Assembly: GCF_947498825.1 (NCBI RefSeq)
Contig: NZ_CANMLV010000011.1
Span: 62,001 to 126,000 of the forward strand
DNA: 64,000 bases
Direction: 5' to 3'
Source of the DNA: an uncultured Cedecea sp.
Lineage (GTDB): Bacteria > Pseudomonadota > Gammaproteobacteria > Enterobacterales > Enterobacteriaceae
How positions within the stretch are numbered: position 1 is the stretch's first letter; each line of letters begins with the position of its first letter. Below are positions 30,563 through 41,293 of the stretch, piece by piece. Made by a program: the position numbers and the translations under genes. The notes under the pieces were generated by a model that was given only the letters and a program-made list of their open reading frames with translations, did no database searches and was not told the origin of the DNA.

Positions 30563-31540
30563 ATGGGTTATCGTAATAAAGTATGGGTTATTGGTGATGC
30601 TTCTGTCGACCTGGTACCCGAAACCACAGAGAGCTATCTGAAGTGCCCGGGGGGCGCTTCAGCAAACGTGGCAGTCTGTATTGCGCGGTTAGGTGGCCAC
30701 AGCGAGTTTATTGGTTGCCTTGGGGATGATGATGTGGGGCATTTTCTCAAGCAAACACTTGAAGATAACGGTGTGGGAGTGGCGGCACTGAGACTGGATG
30801 CCACACAAACCAGTTCTGTATTGATTGTTAATCTTACAGAAGAAGGTGAGCGCAGTTTTACTTACCTTGTTCATCCTGGCGCTGAAATGTTTGTCTGTGA
30901 GCAAGATCTCCCGACGTTTAACGCAAACGAATGGTTTTATTTTAGCTCGATAGGCCTGACCAGTAGTCCATCACGTGAGGCCTGCCTTGAAGGTGCCCGG
31001 CGCATGAGAGCTGCGGGAGGCCATGTCATGTTTGATGTGAACCTGCGCCTTACGATGTGGCAAAAGCCGGATGAGATCCGGGTATTACTGCGTGAAGCGA
31101 TTAGCCTGGCATCTATCTGTAAAGTCTCAGCCGAGGAGCTGTGCTGGATTGGGCAAACGGAACGCTGGCAGGATGCCCGGCATACCATCAGGGAGCTAGG
31201 TTGCCATACTGCGATTATCTCTCTGGGGGCCGAAGGGGCACTCTTAATTTCCTCTGGTCAGGAATCTTTGTTCCCGGCCCCCCAAATTACCCCTGTAGAT
31301 ACCACTGGTGCCGGAGATGCCTTCGTGGGCGGATTACTTCATACCCTTTCTCACTCATTAACTTGGGATAACCAAACGCTGGCCGAAGCTATCACTAACG
31401 CCAATCTATGTGGGGCGATGGTAGTCACAGCAAAAGGCGCAATGACGGCGTTGCCTTATCCCTCACAGTTAACTGCTTTTCGTTCCAGCCACTTACTGGA
31501 AAGTTATATCAAACCATCAGGAGTTATTTATGAAAGCTGA
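30563..31540 (+). CDS. PfkB-family aminoimidazole riboside (AIRs) kinase-like
   Basis: A 325-residue ribokinase-family sugar kinase. It is strongly like the Salmonella AIRs kinase STM4066: KVWVIGDASVDLVPE, YLKCPGGASANV, FIGCLGDDD, EWFYFSSIGLT and SICKVSAEELC all have close counterparts there. PfkB signature 1 lies at about residues 30-50, and signature 2, DTTGAGD at 246-252, provides the catalytic Asp252. The Salmonella enzyme phosphorylates 5-aminoimidazole riboside to AIR, a precursor for purines and thiamine. The GGAGG ribosome binding site lies between the permease stop and this ATG, and its 3' end overlaps the next gene by 11 bases. The natural substrate could be another riboside. Confidence 0.88.
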   Translation: MGYRNKVWVIGDASVDLVPETTESYLKCPGGASANVAVCIARLGGHSEFIGCLGDDDVGHFLKQTLEDNGVGVAALRLDATQTSSVLIVNLTEEGERSFTYLVHPGAEMFVCEQDLPTFNANEWFYFSSIGLTSSPSREACLEGARRMRAAGGHVMFDVNLRLTMWQKPDEIRVLLREAISLASICKVSAEELCWIGQTERWQDARHTIRELGCHTAIISLGAEGALLISSGQESLFPAPQITPVDTTGAGDAFVGGLLHTLSHSLTWDNQTLAEAITNANLCGAMVVTAKGAMTALPYPSQLTAFRSSHLLESYIKPSGVIYES

Positions 31541-32570
31541 ACACAACAAAATTCTCGGGTGCCTGGTTGGCGCTGCAGCGGCAGATGCCATGGGGGCTGC
31601 AACTGAGGTCCGTACTCAGCAGCAAATCCGTGAGTATTTTGGTGGCTGGGTGACAGGATTTCAAAAACCTCCTGCGGATACCTTTGGGCGTTGTAATGAA
31701 GCGGGGATGTGTACCGATGATTTCATTCAGGCAAAATACATTATCGATGCGCTGTTGAAACATCAGCGTCAGGTCAGTGACGTCGCGATGCGGGAAGCAT
31801 TTCAGTGTTGGTTGGATTATCCCTTTTATGCCAACTTTACCGGCCCGACAACTCGAGCGGCGATGAAGACTATCTTCAATGATAATCGCCCGTCCTTACA
31901 GGGGGATTTGGAAGGAGAGAAACAGTCAGTACAAATCGTCAATAAAGGGAATGCTGAAGCGACGAATGGTTCTGCCATGAAAATCTGGCCTGCCGCTGTT
32001 TTGCATCCTGGCAATATTGAGGCCGCTATTCAGAGTGCCCTGGATATTTCTCGCTTTACTCATAATAACGTACTGGCAATGTCTGGTGCTGCTGCGATGG
32101 CTGCGGCAACCAGCGAAGCTCTGCAAAACGTGACCAGCGCAGACAGTATTATTGCAGCAGGAATTTATGGGGCTGACAGAGGATATCGATTAGCGCAGGA
32201 GCAGGGGGCCATGATGGTTGCCGGACCTTCGGTTGCACGTCGTATTGAACTGGCTGTAGAAATCGGCAAACGTCATCTGAGCTGGGAAACGGCGATTGTG
32301 GAACTGGCGGATATCATTGGTTCTGGTTTGCATGTCAGTGAAGCGGTACCGGCGGCGTTTGGTCTGTTTGCCTGCTGTTCGACTTCTGCCGTTGATGCTA
32401 TTATTTCTGGCGTTAATATCGGCAACGATACGGATACGGTTGCTACTATGGTTGGTGCGCTGGTAGGTGCTTTCCACGGGGTGGACGCTTTCCCTGCTGA
32501 CTATTTAACAACGATTGATCGCATGAATCATTTTGATTTGACCGAACTTGCCAGACAAATTGCCAGATAG
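31530..32570 (+). CDS. ADP-ribosylglycohydrolase family protein
   Basis: A 346-residue member of the ADP-ribosylglycohydrolase (DraG/ARH) family, which cleaves N- or O-glycosidic bonds of ADP-ribose adducts using two metal ions. The metal-binding clusters are present: TDD at residues 62-64 and DTDT at 300-303 (NIGNDTDTVATMVGAL), plus an N-terminal GCLVGAAAADAMGAATE. It overlaps the kinase gene by 11 bases, so it is co-translated with it. In this setting it may act as an N-glycosidase on an imported or phosphorylated riboside rather than on modified protein; that is inference. It matches STM4067 of Salmonella in family and order. Confidence 0.88.
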   Translation: MKAEHNKILGCLVGAAAADAMGAATEVRTQQQIREYFGGWVTGFQKPPADTFGRCNEAGMCTDDFIQAKYIIDALLKHQRQVSDVAMREAFQCWLDYPFYANFTGPTTRAAMKTIFNDNRPSLQGDLEGEKQSVQIVNKGNAEATNGSAMKIWPAAVLHPGNIEAAIQSALDISRFTHNNVLAMSGAAAMAAATSEALQNVTSADSIIAAGIYGADRGYRLAQEQGAMMVAGPSVARRIELAVEIGKRHLSWETAIVELADIIGSGLHVSEAVPAAFGLFACCSTSAVDAIISGVNIGNDTDTVATMVGALVGAFHGVDAFPADYLTTIDRMNHFDLTELARQIAR

Positions 32571-32629
32571 TGCAATCACTGCCGGGGCAGGCGTCACTGT
32601 TCCGGCTGATAAACTTTGAGGTAAACAAC

Positions 32630-33352
32630 TTGCAGGTTGATAAGACGAGCTTTACCCCCCTCTATAAACAATTGTTTTATATCATCTGCAAGCAGATCCA
32701 AAACGGTACTTTGCCATTAGGCAGTCAACTACCGACCCAGAAAGCGTTAGCTCAAACCTACAATGTTTCGTTAATTGTCGTGAAACAGGCATGGAGTGAA
32801 CTTATTAACGCTGGAATTATTACGTCTCAGAGGGGAAGTGGTTCAGTCGTCAGTGCAGTACCGGAGGGTGTGAGCTATGGCCATACCTTCAGGGGGATCA
32901 CCAGTGACTTGCGTGATGCGAGCGTTGCGATAGAAAACCGTATTATAGATATGGCTTATCGGCGAGCCCGTGATGCCTATGAAGATGGACTCGGATTACC
33001 CTCTCATCATAGCTATCTCTATATTTCGCGCGTTCGTCTTCTGAATAATCGTCCTTTTAATCATGAAAAAATCTACATAGATTTATCTTTTTTTCCGGAC
33101 TTATCGTTGACGGCACAAGAGCTTGAGCATACGTCGCTGTATGAGCTACTGAATGTGAAAAGTGACTCTGCAATAGAAAAAGTAGATGCTATTTTGCCAA
33201 GCGTTGCGCTATGCGAACAATTACAAATCCCCGCGAATAAGCCGTTACTCTCGGTGGCGCGTCAGACATTTATGACAGGTGAGACACGACCATTTGAATA
33301 TTGTCGTTATTATGTTTTATCTGAATACTTCGGTGAAATTCATTATCGTTAA
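32630..33352 (+). CDS. GntR-family (UTRA domain) transcriptional regulator
   Basis: A regulator of about 240 residues. The winged helix-turn-helix is at about residues 10-75 (TPLYKQLFYII, LPTQKALAQTYNVS, VKQAWSELINAGII, RGSGSVV), and the rest is a UTRA-type effector domain (YLYISRVRLLNNRPFNHEKIYID to FEYCRYYVLSEYF). The start chosen is TTG at 32630, which has a GAGG site 8 bases upstream. A GTG at 32570 overlapping the previous stop would add 20 residues with no domain similarity. It closes the permease-kinase-hydrolase operon and probably controls it in response to the substrate. It corresponds to Salmonella STM4068. Confidence 0.85.
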   Translation: MQVDKTSFTPLYKQLFYIICKQIQNGTLPLGSQLPTQKALAQTYNVSLIVVKQAWSELINAGIITSQRGSGSVVSAVPEGVSYGHTFRGITSDLRDASVAIENRIIDMAYRRARDAYEDGLGLPSHHSYLYISRVRLLNNRPFNHEKIYIDLSFFPDLSLTAQELEHTSLYELLNVKSDSAIEKVDAILPSVALCEQLQIPANKPLLSVARQTFMTGETRPFEYCRYYVLSEYFGEIHYR

Positions 33353-33357
33353 TACAC

Positions 33358-33384
33358 AGAAGGGAAAACGGTGTTTTCCCTTCT
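33358..33384. terminator. bidirectional terminator between the GntR gene and tpiA
   Basis: Perfect 12-bp stem AGAAGGGAAAAC / GTTTTCCCTTCT with a three-base loop, in the gap between convergent genes. Confidence 0.85.
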
Positions 33385-33406
33385 GATAAACAGTCAGCCT
33401 GACGAC

Positions 33407-34174
33407 TTATGCTTTTTTCGCAGCAGCAGCGGCTTTAACGATAACGGCGAAGGCGTCAGCTTTCAGAGAAGCACCGCCGACCAGCGCACCATCGATATCC
33501 GGCTGGGTAAAGAGTTCAGCAGCGTTAGCTGCATTAACTGAACCGCCGTACTGAATAACGACTTGTTTAGCCACGTCAGCATCAACTTTAGCAATATGGT
33601 CGCGGATGAATTTGTGAACCGCCTGAGCTTGTGCAGGGGTTGCTGATTTACCGGTACCGATAGCCCAGATTGGCTCATAAGCGATAACTGCACCGTTGAA
33701 AGCTTCTGCACCCTGAGTTTTCAGAACTGCATCAATCTGACGTGCGCAGACTTCTTCAGTTTTACCCGCTTCGTTTTCAGCTTCAGTTTCGCCAATACAC
33801 AGAACAGGAGTTAACCCTGCTGCTTTCAGGACGGCGAATTTCTTGGCAATCAGTTCATCAGACTCAGCGTGATAGGTACGACGCTCTGAGTGACCAATGA
33901 TGATGTACTGGGCACCGACATCTTTCAGCATGTCAGCAGAAGTTTCACCGGTAAAGGCACCAGACAGGTTAGTATCAACATTCTGGGCGCCAATAATGAT
34001 ATGGCTACCGGAAGCAGCATGTTTAGCCAGATCCAAGTACAGTGCTGGTGGTGCAATAGCTACGCCACAACCATCGACGCCAGCCAGCTCTTTGCGAAGG
34101 TCCGCAATCAGCTCATGCGCCATGTGTTTGCTGCCGTTAAGCTTCCAGTTACCCATCACTAAAGGATGTCTCAT
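33407..34174 (-). CDS. tpiA: triosephosphate isomerase
   Basis: TpiA interconverts dihydroxyacetone phosphate and glyceraldehyde 3-phosphate. The start at 34174 gives 255 residues, the E. coli length ([15 protein letters not shown]); an in-frame start 8 codons upstream is not supported. The catalytic Lys of GNWKLNG, the His of IIGHSERR and the Glu of [11 protein letters not shown] are all present, together with the phosphate-binding QYGGSVN and GALVGGASL. It is a highly expressed gene with biased codons. Its position next to yiiQ is the E. coli one. Confidence 0.98.
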   Translation of the reverse strand: MRHPLVMGNWKLNGSKHMAHELIADLRKELAGVDGCGVAIAPPALYLDLAKHAASGSHIIIGAQNVDTNLSGAFTGETSADMLKDVGAQYIIIGHSERRTYHAESDELIAKKFAVLKAAGLTPVLCIGETEAENEAGKTEEVCARQIDAVLKTQGAEAFNGAVIAYEPIWAIGTGKSATPAQAQAVHKFIRDHIAKVDADVAKQVVIQYGGSVNAANAAELFTQPDIDGALVGGASLKADAFAVIVKAAAAAKKA

Positions 34175-34312
34175 TTCAATTCTCCACGCGGTAAGCATTA
34201 AAAAGAATGGCCACCATTAAGACCCTACTGAGATAGGTTCTAAGGGGCAGGTGTTTTAAAGAGTATAAAGACTCAGCGGAGGAATGACTCTGTTTTTTGT
34301 CAATTATCTACG

Positions 34313-34897
34313 CTAACTTAATGTATCCGATAGCATCAGCTTAATCGGTTCAACAGCGAAAGTAAGCCCTTTATCGCCGTTATCTACGACAACATAGCGT
34401 AGTGGGCCATCATTCTGGGCAAAATAGCGTTTGTTTTTGCTCTCGCTCAGTAGTTTATTTATTTTTTCCACACTCTGCTGTTTTGACAGTGATGGAGTGA
34501 AACTGCGAATAATGGCGGCAATATATTCGGTCGCTTTTTCCTTTGCAGCTTTCTGTTCTGAATTCTGGGCCGGGAGTTGGGTTATCTGAAGTGATTTGAT
34601 TTTTAATGTTCCGCGCTCAAGTGCCGCTGAAGCATAAAGATGCTCATCGATGGTCGTTGCTGCCCGCGTCAGGTTTTCTTTATCACGGCTGGAATCAATC
34701 GCCCGAAACTCATTAAGCGTTAACGTCGGGTTTTCACTGTTAAACGTGCTACGAAATTGTGTGATAGTTAAATCAAAAGTTGGAGATCCGGGCAGAAGGT
34801 AAGGGGCAACCTTTAAGGCAGGTGAGTCCTCTGTCTGACTGAATGCAACAGAGCTTAAGAATAGTGCAATGACCGGCAGCAGATACTTTATCAACAT
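34313..34897 (-). CDS. yiiQ: exported DUF1454 family protein YiiQ
   Basis: A 194-residue exported protein of unknown function. A signal peptide covers about residues 1-20 (LLPVIALFLSSVAFS-QT). The mature part contains LPGSPTFDLTITQFRSTFN and ends DNGDKGLTFAVEPIKLMLSDTL, features of the enterobacterial YiiQ (DUF1454) family. It lies between tpiA and the divergent yiiR, exactly as in E. coli. No catalytic motif is visible. Confidence 0.9.
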   Translation of the reverse strand: MLIKYLLPVIALFLSSVAFSQTEDSPALKVAPYLLPGSPTFDLTITQFRSTFNSENPTLTLNEFRAIDSSRDKENLTRAATTIDEHLYASAALERGTLKIKSLQITQLPAQNSEQKAAKEKATEYIAAIIRSFTPSLSKQQSVEKINKLLSESKNKRYFAQNDGPLRYVVVDNGDKGLTFAVEPIKLMLSDTLS

Positions 34898-34996
34898 GCT
34901 TCTCCTGGTGATTTTCTCTGATTGATTAAATCGGCAATTCGCGAGCTTGTCAAAACAGGTACACTGTCGGGTAAGACGATAGCAAGGATTTGAGTG

Positions 34997-35416
34997 ATGA
35001 CCCTACAAGAATGGTTGTTTTCTTTTAAAGGACGTATCGGACGTCGTGATTTCTGGATTTGGATTGGGGTATGGATTATCGGCCTGGCCATTTTATTTAC
35101 CCTGGCAGGTGCAGAAATCATGCCTTACTCCACTGCTGGTTTTTTTCTCTGTGGTTCACTGATACCAACTGCTGCTGTGGTAGTTAAACGGCTGCATGAC
35201 AGGAATAAAAAAGGCTGGTGGGCACTCCTTTTTATTCCCGCATGGTTACTTTTTGCCGGTAACTGGGAAGTCTTTGGTGGTTTCTGGCAGTGGGGGCTGG
35301 GCCGTTTTCTGCCAACGCTTATCCTTGTCATGATGCTGATAGACTTGGGTAGTTTCCTCGGAACTCAGGGAAGCAATCGCTTTGGTGATGAAACCAGCAA
35401 AGTAAAATATCGCTGA
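34997..35416 (+). CDS. yiiR: inner-membrane DUF805 protein YiiR
   Basis: A 139-residue membrane protein with three to four hydrophobic segments, belonging to DUF805. It begins MTLQEWLFSFKGRIGRRDFW, the family's hallmark F-x-GR-x-GRRxFW, and has RLHDRNKKGWW after the second segment, also typical. The ATG at 34997 is preferred over the GTG one codon upstream because the E. coli protein starts with MTLQ. Function is unknown. It is divergent from yiiQ and convergent with fpr, whose stop is 1 base away. Confidence 0.9.
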   Translation: MTLQEWLFSFKGRIGRRDFWIWIGVWIIGLAILFTLAGAEIMPYSTAGFFLCGSLIPTAAVVVKRLHDRNKKGWWALLFIPAWLLFAGNWEVFGGFWQWGLGRFLPTLILVMMLIDLGSFLGTQGSNRFGDETSKVKYR

Positions 35417-35417
35417 G

Positions 35418-36164
35418 TTACCAGTAATGTTCTGCTGTCATATGACCCGGCCGACGACGTAAATGCTTCGTCATCTGTCGGGTCTCTTTCAAGAGTTGCT
35501 GGGTATCACGTACCATCTCTGGATTACCACAGAGCATCACGTGGCTGGTTTCAGGTGTCATTGGCAGACCCACAGCGGCTTCCAGTTCGCCATTGGCAAT
35601 CAGCGTCGGCACTCGGCCATACAGCGCGCCAGCAACCACTTCACGGCTGACAACGGTCTGAATACGCAATTTTCCTGCGTAACGCTCGGCTAACTGTTGC
35701 ATGGCAGGCAAATAACTTAAATCATGGTTGTAGCGTACCGCGTGTAACAGAACGATATTCTCAAACCGCTCTAAGTTTTTGCCTTCCTCAAGTATCGACA
35801 GATAAGGCCCTAATGCGGTGCCGGTTGCTAACATCCATAAGGTATTACAGTCAGGGATCTCATTAAGCACAAAGAATCCTGCGGCCTCACTGACGATCTG
35901 TAGCTCATCCCCCGGCTGCATAGCATGCAATCGCGGACTCAGTTTACCTTCAGGCACGTTAACCAGGTAGAACTCAAGGTCAGGATTATGCGGCGCATTA
36001 ACGTAGGAGTAAGCGCGCTGAACGCGTTCGCCGTCAATTTCCAGACCAATTTTGGTAAATTGCCCCGCGGTAAAAGGCGCTACGGGGGCATGTACCTTTA
36101 GACTGAAAAGTGTATCAGTCCAGTGTTGAATACTGGTGACTTTACCTGTTACCCAATCTGCCAT
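35418..36164 (-). CDS. fpr: ferredoxin/flavodoxin-NADP+ reductase
   Basis: Fpr is an FAD enzyme that passes electrons between NADPH and flavodoxin or ferredoxin. The start at 36164 gives 248 residues beginning MADWVTGKVTS, the E. coli length. The FAD-binding RAYSYVNAP, the NADP-binding ATGTALGPYLSIL and MLCGNPEMVRDT, and the terminal aromatic Trp (EHYW) are present. SoxS control is known in E. coli, but no box was identified here. It lies between yiiR and glpX. Confidence 0.97.
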   Translation of the reverse strand: MADWVTGKVTSIQHWTDTLFSLKVHAPVAPFTAGQFTKIGLEIDGERVQRAYSYVNAPHNPDLEFYLVNVPEGKLSPRLHAMQPGDELQIVSEAAGFFVLNEIPDCNTLWMLATGTALGPYLSILEEGKNLERFENIVLLHAVRYNHDLSYLPAMQQLAERYAGKLRIQTVVSREVVAGALYGRVPTLIANGELEAAVGLPMTPETSHVMLCGNPEMVRDTQQLLKETRQMTKHLRRRPGHMTAEHYW

Positions 36165-36262
36165 GTCATGCTCCCGTTGCAATGTTTTGACTATTCTTAC
36201 CCGGTTCGCGAGACATTGCCAGTCCGAGTCAGGTTGAAAGCTCGAACCAACAAATCTCGCTA

Positions 36263-37273
36263 TTACAGAATATGTTTCTGAACATTGACATCTTTACGGT
36301 CTAAATAGTGAATCGATTTGATGCGACGAATGGTACGAGACTTGCCACGAATCAGTAATGTTTCTGTCGTGGCCATATTGCCTTTGCGTGTAATCCCATC
36401 CAGTAAGTCACCCGCGGTGATGCCGGTTGCAGAGAAAATGACATTATCGTTGCGCGCCATATCTTCCAGTTTCAACACGTCACCGGCATTGATCCCCATC
36501 GCTTTGCAGCGGACTAATTCTGCCTCACCCAGTCGACGATTCTCTTCGCTGTCGCCTTTTACCTCATGGCGAGCCAGCAGACGGCCCTGCATATCACCAT
36601 CCAAGGCACGGATAACAGCTGCAGACACGACCCCTTCTGGCGCACCACCAATGCCATATAACACATCGACTTCGCTGTCTGGCATGCAGGTGAGAATTGA
36701 GGCAGCGACATCACCATCTGGTACGGTGAAGACCCGCACGCCCAGCTGCTGCATGTCTTTAATCATGGCATCATGGCGAGGTTTCGCCAGAATCGTCACC
36801 GTTAGTTCACTGAGTGGCTTAGTTAGCGCACCAGCGATATTGCGTAAGTTAGTCTCCAGACTGAGATTAAGGTCAATAGCGCCTTTTGCTCCAGGACCGA
36901 CTACCAATTTTTCCATGTACATGTCAGGTGCATGCAGGAAGGTGCCTTTATCTCCGACTGCCATAACAGCAAGGGCATTCGCCTGACCCATGGCGGTCAT
37001 TCGTGTCCCTTCAATCGGATCAACAGCAATATCTACTGCATCCCCCTTTCCGGTACCGACTTTCTCACCGATATAGAGCATAGGAGCGTCGTCAATCTCA
37101 CCTTCTCCAATCACGATTTGCCCGTCGATATCGATTTGGTTAAGCATAATGCGCATTGCATGTACCGCAGCACCGTCTGCGGTATTTTTATCGCCACGGC
37201 CTAACCATTTGTAACCCGCCAAGGCTGCAGCTTCGGTTACACGGGAAAATTCGATAGCCAGTTCTCGTTTCAT
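36263..37273 (-). CDS. glpX: class II fructose-1,6-bisphosphatase
   Basis: GlpX hydrolyses fructose 1,6-bisphosphate in gluconeogenesis and glycerol growth. The ATG at 37273 gives 336 residues, the E. coli length; a GTG one codon earlier is unlikely. Key motifs are GEGEIDDAPMLYIGE, the metal-binding DPIEGTR, YMEKLVVGPGAKG and GIGGAPEGV. Its C-terminus ends HIL like E. coli. It follows glpK by 90 bases on the same strand. Confidence 0.97.
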   Translation of the reverse strand: MKRELAIEFSRVTEAAALAGYKWLGRGDKNTADGAAVHAMRIMLNQIDIDGQIVIGEGEIDDAPMLYIGEKVGTGKGDAVDIAVDPIEGTRMTAMGQANALAVMAVGDKGTFLHAPDMYMEKLVVGPGAKGAIDLNLSLETNLRNIAGALTKPLSELTVTILAKPRHDAMIKDMQQLGVRVFTVPDGDVAASILTCMPDSEVDVLYGIGGAPEGVVSAAVIRALDGDMQGRLLARHEVKGDSEENRRLGEAELVRCKAMGINAGDVLKLEDMARNDNVIFSATGITAGDLLDGITRKGNMATTETLLIRGKSRTIRRIKSIHYLDRKDVNVQKHIL

Positions 37274-37363
37274 CACATACTCACTTATCAGGCAGAATTA
37301 GGCAGGAGTTTAGCACAGAGAAAACGCCCTCCGCGTGCGAATCCGCCTTGCATGAGTCAGTGA

Positions 37364-39295
<1,932 letters not shown>

Positions 39296-39535
39296 ATGTC
39301 ATTTGAAGTGTTTGAGAAACTGGAAGCAAAAGTTCAGCAGGCGGTTGATACGATTACTCTGTTACAGATGGAAATCGAAGAGCTGAAAGAAAAGAACAAT
39401 GTTGTATCGCAAGAACTGCAGCAGGCAGAAGGTCAGAAAGATGAGCTGGTACGTGAGAATGGTTCACTGAAAGAACAACTGCAGGGCTGGCAGGATCGTT
39501 TGCAAACTCTGCTGGGTAAAATGGAAGAAGTTTAA
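39296..39535 (+). CDS. zapB: cell-division coiled-coil protein ZapB
   Basis: ZapB (YiiU) is a small cytoplasmic coiled coil that joins the Z ring through ZapA and helps position it. The 79 residues form one continuous heptad pattern, rich in Glu, Gln and Leu, with [29 protein letters not shown] near the start. Length is nearly that of E. coli (81). AGGAGAGG lies 9 bases before the ATG. A long hairpin terminator follows. Confidence 0.95.
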   Translation: MSFEVFEKLEAKVQQAVDTITLLQMEIEELKEKNNVVSQELQQAEGQKDELVRENGSLKEQLQGWQDRLQTLLGKMEEV

Positions 39536-39605
39536 CGCGAGCGTTCAGAATTCTGTATTGCGTTAATAAGTCAGAACGTGATGGCATAATTTAATAGCGA
39601 ACAGT

Positions 39606-39647
39606 GACAATGCCATACTCTGCTCTGCGGGCGGCATTGTCCTTTTT
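39606..39647 (+). terminator. terminator after zapB
   Basis: Stem GACAATGCC / GGCATTGTC with an 18-base loop, followed by CTTTTT. Confidence 0.75.
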
Positions 39648-39670
39648 CCTCTTGTTATTCCTTCAGGCAC

Positions 39671-39700
39671 AAAAAAACCGACTCAGTGGCCGGTTTTTTA
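39671..39700. terminator. terminator on the rraA side, bidirectional
   Basis: AAAAAACCG / CGGTTTTTT pairs around a ten-base loop, with A and T runs on both sides. It lies 55 bases after the rraA stop on the - strand. Confidence 0.8.
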
Positions 39701-39755
39701 CCCCAACAGACGGTGAGTTTAATCGTTGCCTTGGGTTGCGTTTTTATGGGTAGGG

Positions 39756-40241
39756 CTATTCGATATCCAGTGCGTCTTCAGAAAGAATAATGCCCGTATT
39801 ATCGGCATACAGATGATCGCCTGAGAAGAATGTCACGCCACCGAAGTTAACGCGCACATCACTTTCACCAATTCCTTCGCTCGGGACACCTGCCGGGATA
39901 GCTGCGACGGCTTGAATACCAATATCGAGCTCTTCGAGGTCGTCAACCTGACGTACGGCGCCATAGACGACAATGCCTTCCCACTCATTTTTATGAGCCA
40001 GTCGAGCGAGGTCTGCATCAATCAGCGCGCGACGTACGGAGCCGCCACCATCAACTAATAACACATGCCCACGGCCATTTTCTTCAAGCAGGGTATAGAG
40101 CAACCCGTTGTCCTCAAAGCATTTTACCGTAATGATTTGCCCGCCAAACGACGACCGTCCGCCAAAATTAGAAAATAGCGGCTCAACGACGTTGACCTCC
40201 TCCTGGTAAATATCACAAAGCTCGGAAGTATCGTATTTCAT
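39756..40241 (-). CDS. rraA: regulator of ribonuclease E activity A
   Basis: RraA binds RNase E and inhibits its activity, changing mRNA decay. The protein was once misnamed MenG because of its neighbour menA. The start at 40241 gives 161 residues, the E. coli length; an in-frame ATG five codons upstream is less likely. Conserved segments are [39 protein letters not shown] and the C-terminal [19 protein letters not shown]. It lies after menA on the same strand, a likely unit. Confidence 0.97.
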   Translation of the reverse strand: MKYDTSELCDIYQEEVNVVEPLFSNFGGRSSFGGQIITVKCFEDNGLLYTLLEENGRGHVLLVDGGGSVRRALIDADLARLAHKNEWEGIVVYGAVRQVDDLEELDIGIQAVAAIPAGVPSEGIGESDVRVNFGGVTFFSGDHLYADNTGIILSEDALDIE

Positions 40242-40369
40242 AGGATTCAGGTTCATCTGCTGCTGGGAACTCTAGTATATAGCCTAATCATAACTGTTTG
40301 CAAAACCATCAATTGTTAATTGTTATTTATTGATGATATATCCGGCTTATATCAATTTTTTAGATACAG

Positions 40370-41293
40370 CTAAGGCGTACTCAATACGACACCAATGGCA
40401 AATAACAGATTGGCGAGTAAAGCAGCTTTAACCGTGCGCTCCAGCATTGGGCGCATAGCGACCGGGCTCTGCTCACGTAAAACATAGAGTGCCTGTTTAA
40501 CCAGCAGTGGGGCCGCCAGGATAAATAGCCATCCCCATAAACTTTTGAGCCATAAAAGATTAAACAGGGCAAAGCACAAAAGTGAACCTATCAGCAGGCA
40601 GACATGATAGCGGCGGGCAGCAGTTGGCCCCAGTCTTACTGCCAGGGTATTTTTGCCGTTTTCACTGTCACTCTCGATATCACGTAAGTTATTAATATTG
40701 AGGACTGCTGTCGCCAATAATCCACAAGCAGTGGCCGGAAAAATAACCAATAAAGCCAGAGTATGTGCTTGTAGATACCAGGTTCCAGCGACACTTATCC
40801 AGCCAAAAAAGATCAGTACCGAAATATCTCCCAGTCCCATATAGCCATAAGGGCGAGTGCCGACGGTATAGGTGATTGCCGCGGCGATGGATAACACGCC
40901 GAGTAGTAAGAAACCGAGAAAATCGGTAAAGGTTTCACAGGCCAGCGCAACCAATGAAAAACCGGACAAACAAATCAGAATCACGGTAATAACCAGAGCC
41001 CGTTTCATTTGTGCCTGGGTAATCAGCCCTTTTTGCATACCGCGTAGAGGCCCGATTCGGTCTTCTTTATCACTGCCTTTTACGGCATCACCATAATCAT
41101 TGGCCAGATTTGACAGAATCTGTAATAGACCGGCGGTTAATAAGGCGAGCAAAGCGATGGCGGGATCAAAAACATGCTGCCAGTAAGCCAGCGCGGAGCC
41201 ACAGACGATAGAAGCAAACGCCAGGGGAAGGGTACGGGGCCGCAGGCTCTCCAGCCAGGCTTGGGTCATACTCGCAGATTGCGGATTGCTCAT
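40370..41293 (-). CDS. menA: 1,4-dihydroxy-2-naphthoate polyprenyltransferase
   Basis: MenA prenylates DHNA to form demethylmenaquinone at the inner membrane. The start at 41293 yields 307 residues (E. coli 308) beginning MSNPQSASMTQAWLESLRPRTLP; the frame is open 40 codons further upstream, but that part is not conserved. The UbiA-family Asp motif NLANDYGDAVKGSD and the second one NINNLRDIESD are present among about nine membrane segments. The ribosome binding site is weak, so the start rests on alignment. Confidence 0.95.
   Translation of the reverse strand: MSNPQSASMTQAWLESLRPRTLPLAFASIVCGSALAYWQHVFDPAIALLALLTAGLLQILSNLANDYGDAVKGSDKEDRIGPLRGMQKGLITQAQMKRALVITVILICLSGFSLVALACETFTDFLGFLLLGVLSIAAAITYTVGTRPYGYMGLGDISVLIFFGWISVAGTWYLQAHTLALLVIFPATACGLLATAVLNINNLRDIESDSENGKNTLAVRLGPTAARRYHVCLLIGSLLCFALFNLLWLKSLWGWLFILAAPLLVKQALYVLREQSPVAMRPMLERTVKAALLANLLFAIGVVLSTP

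Noticed and set aside
36318-36986. 222-codon frame antisense to glpX
   Set aside because: It lies wholly inside a well-supported gene and comes from its codon bias on the other strand.
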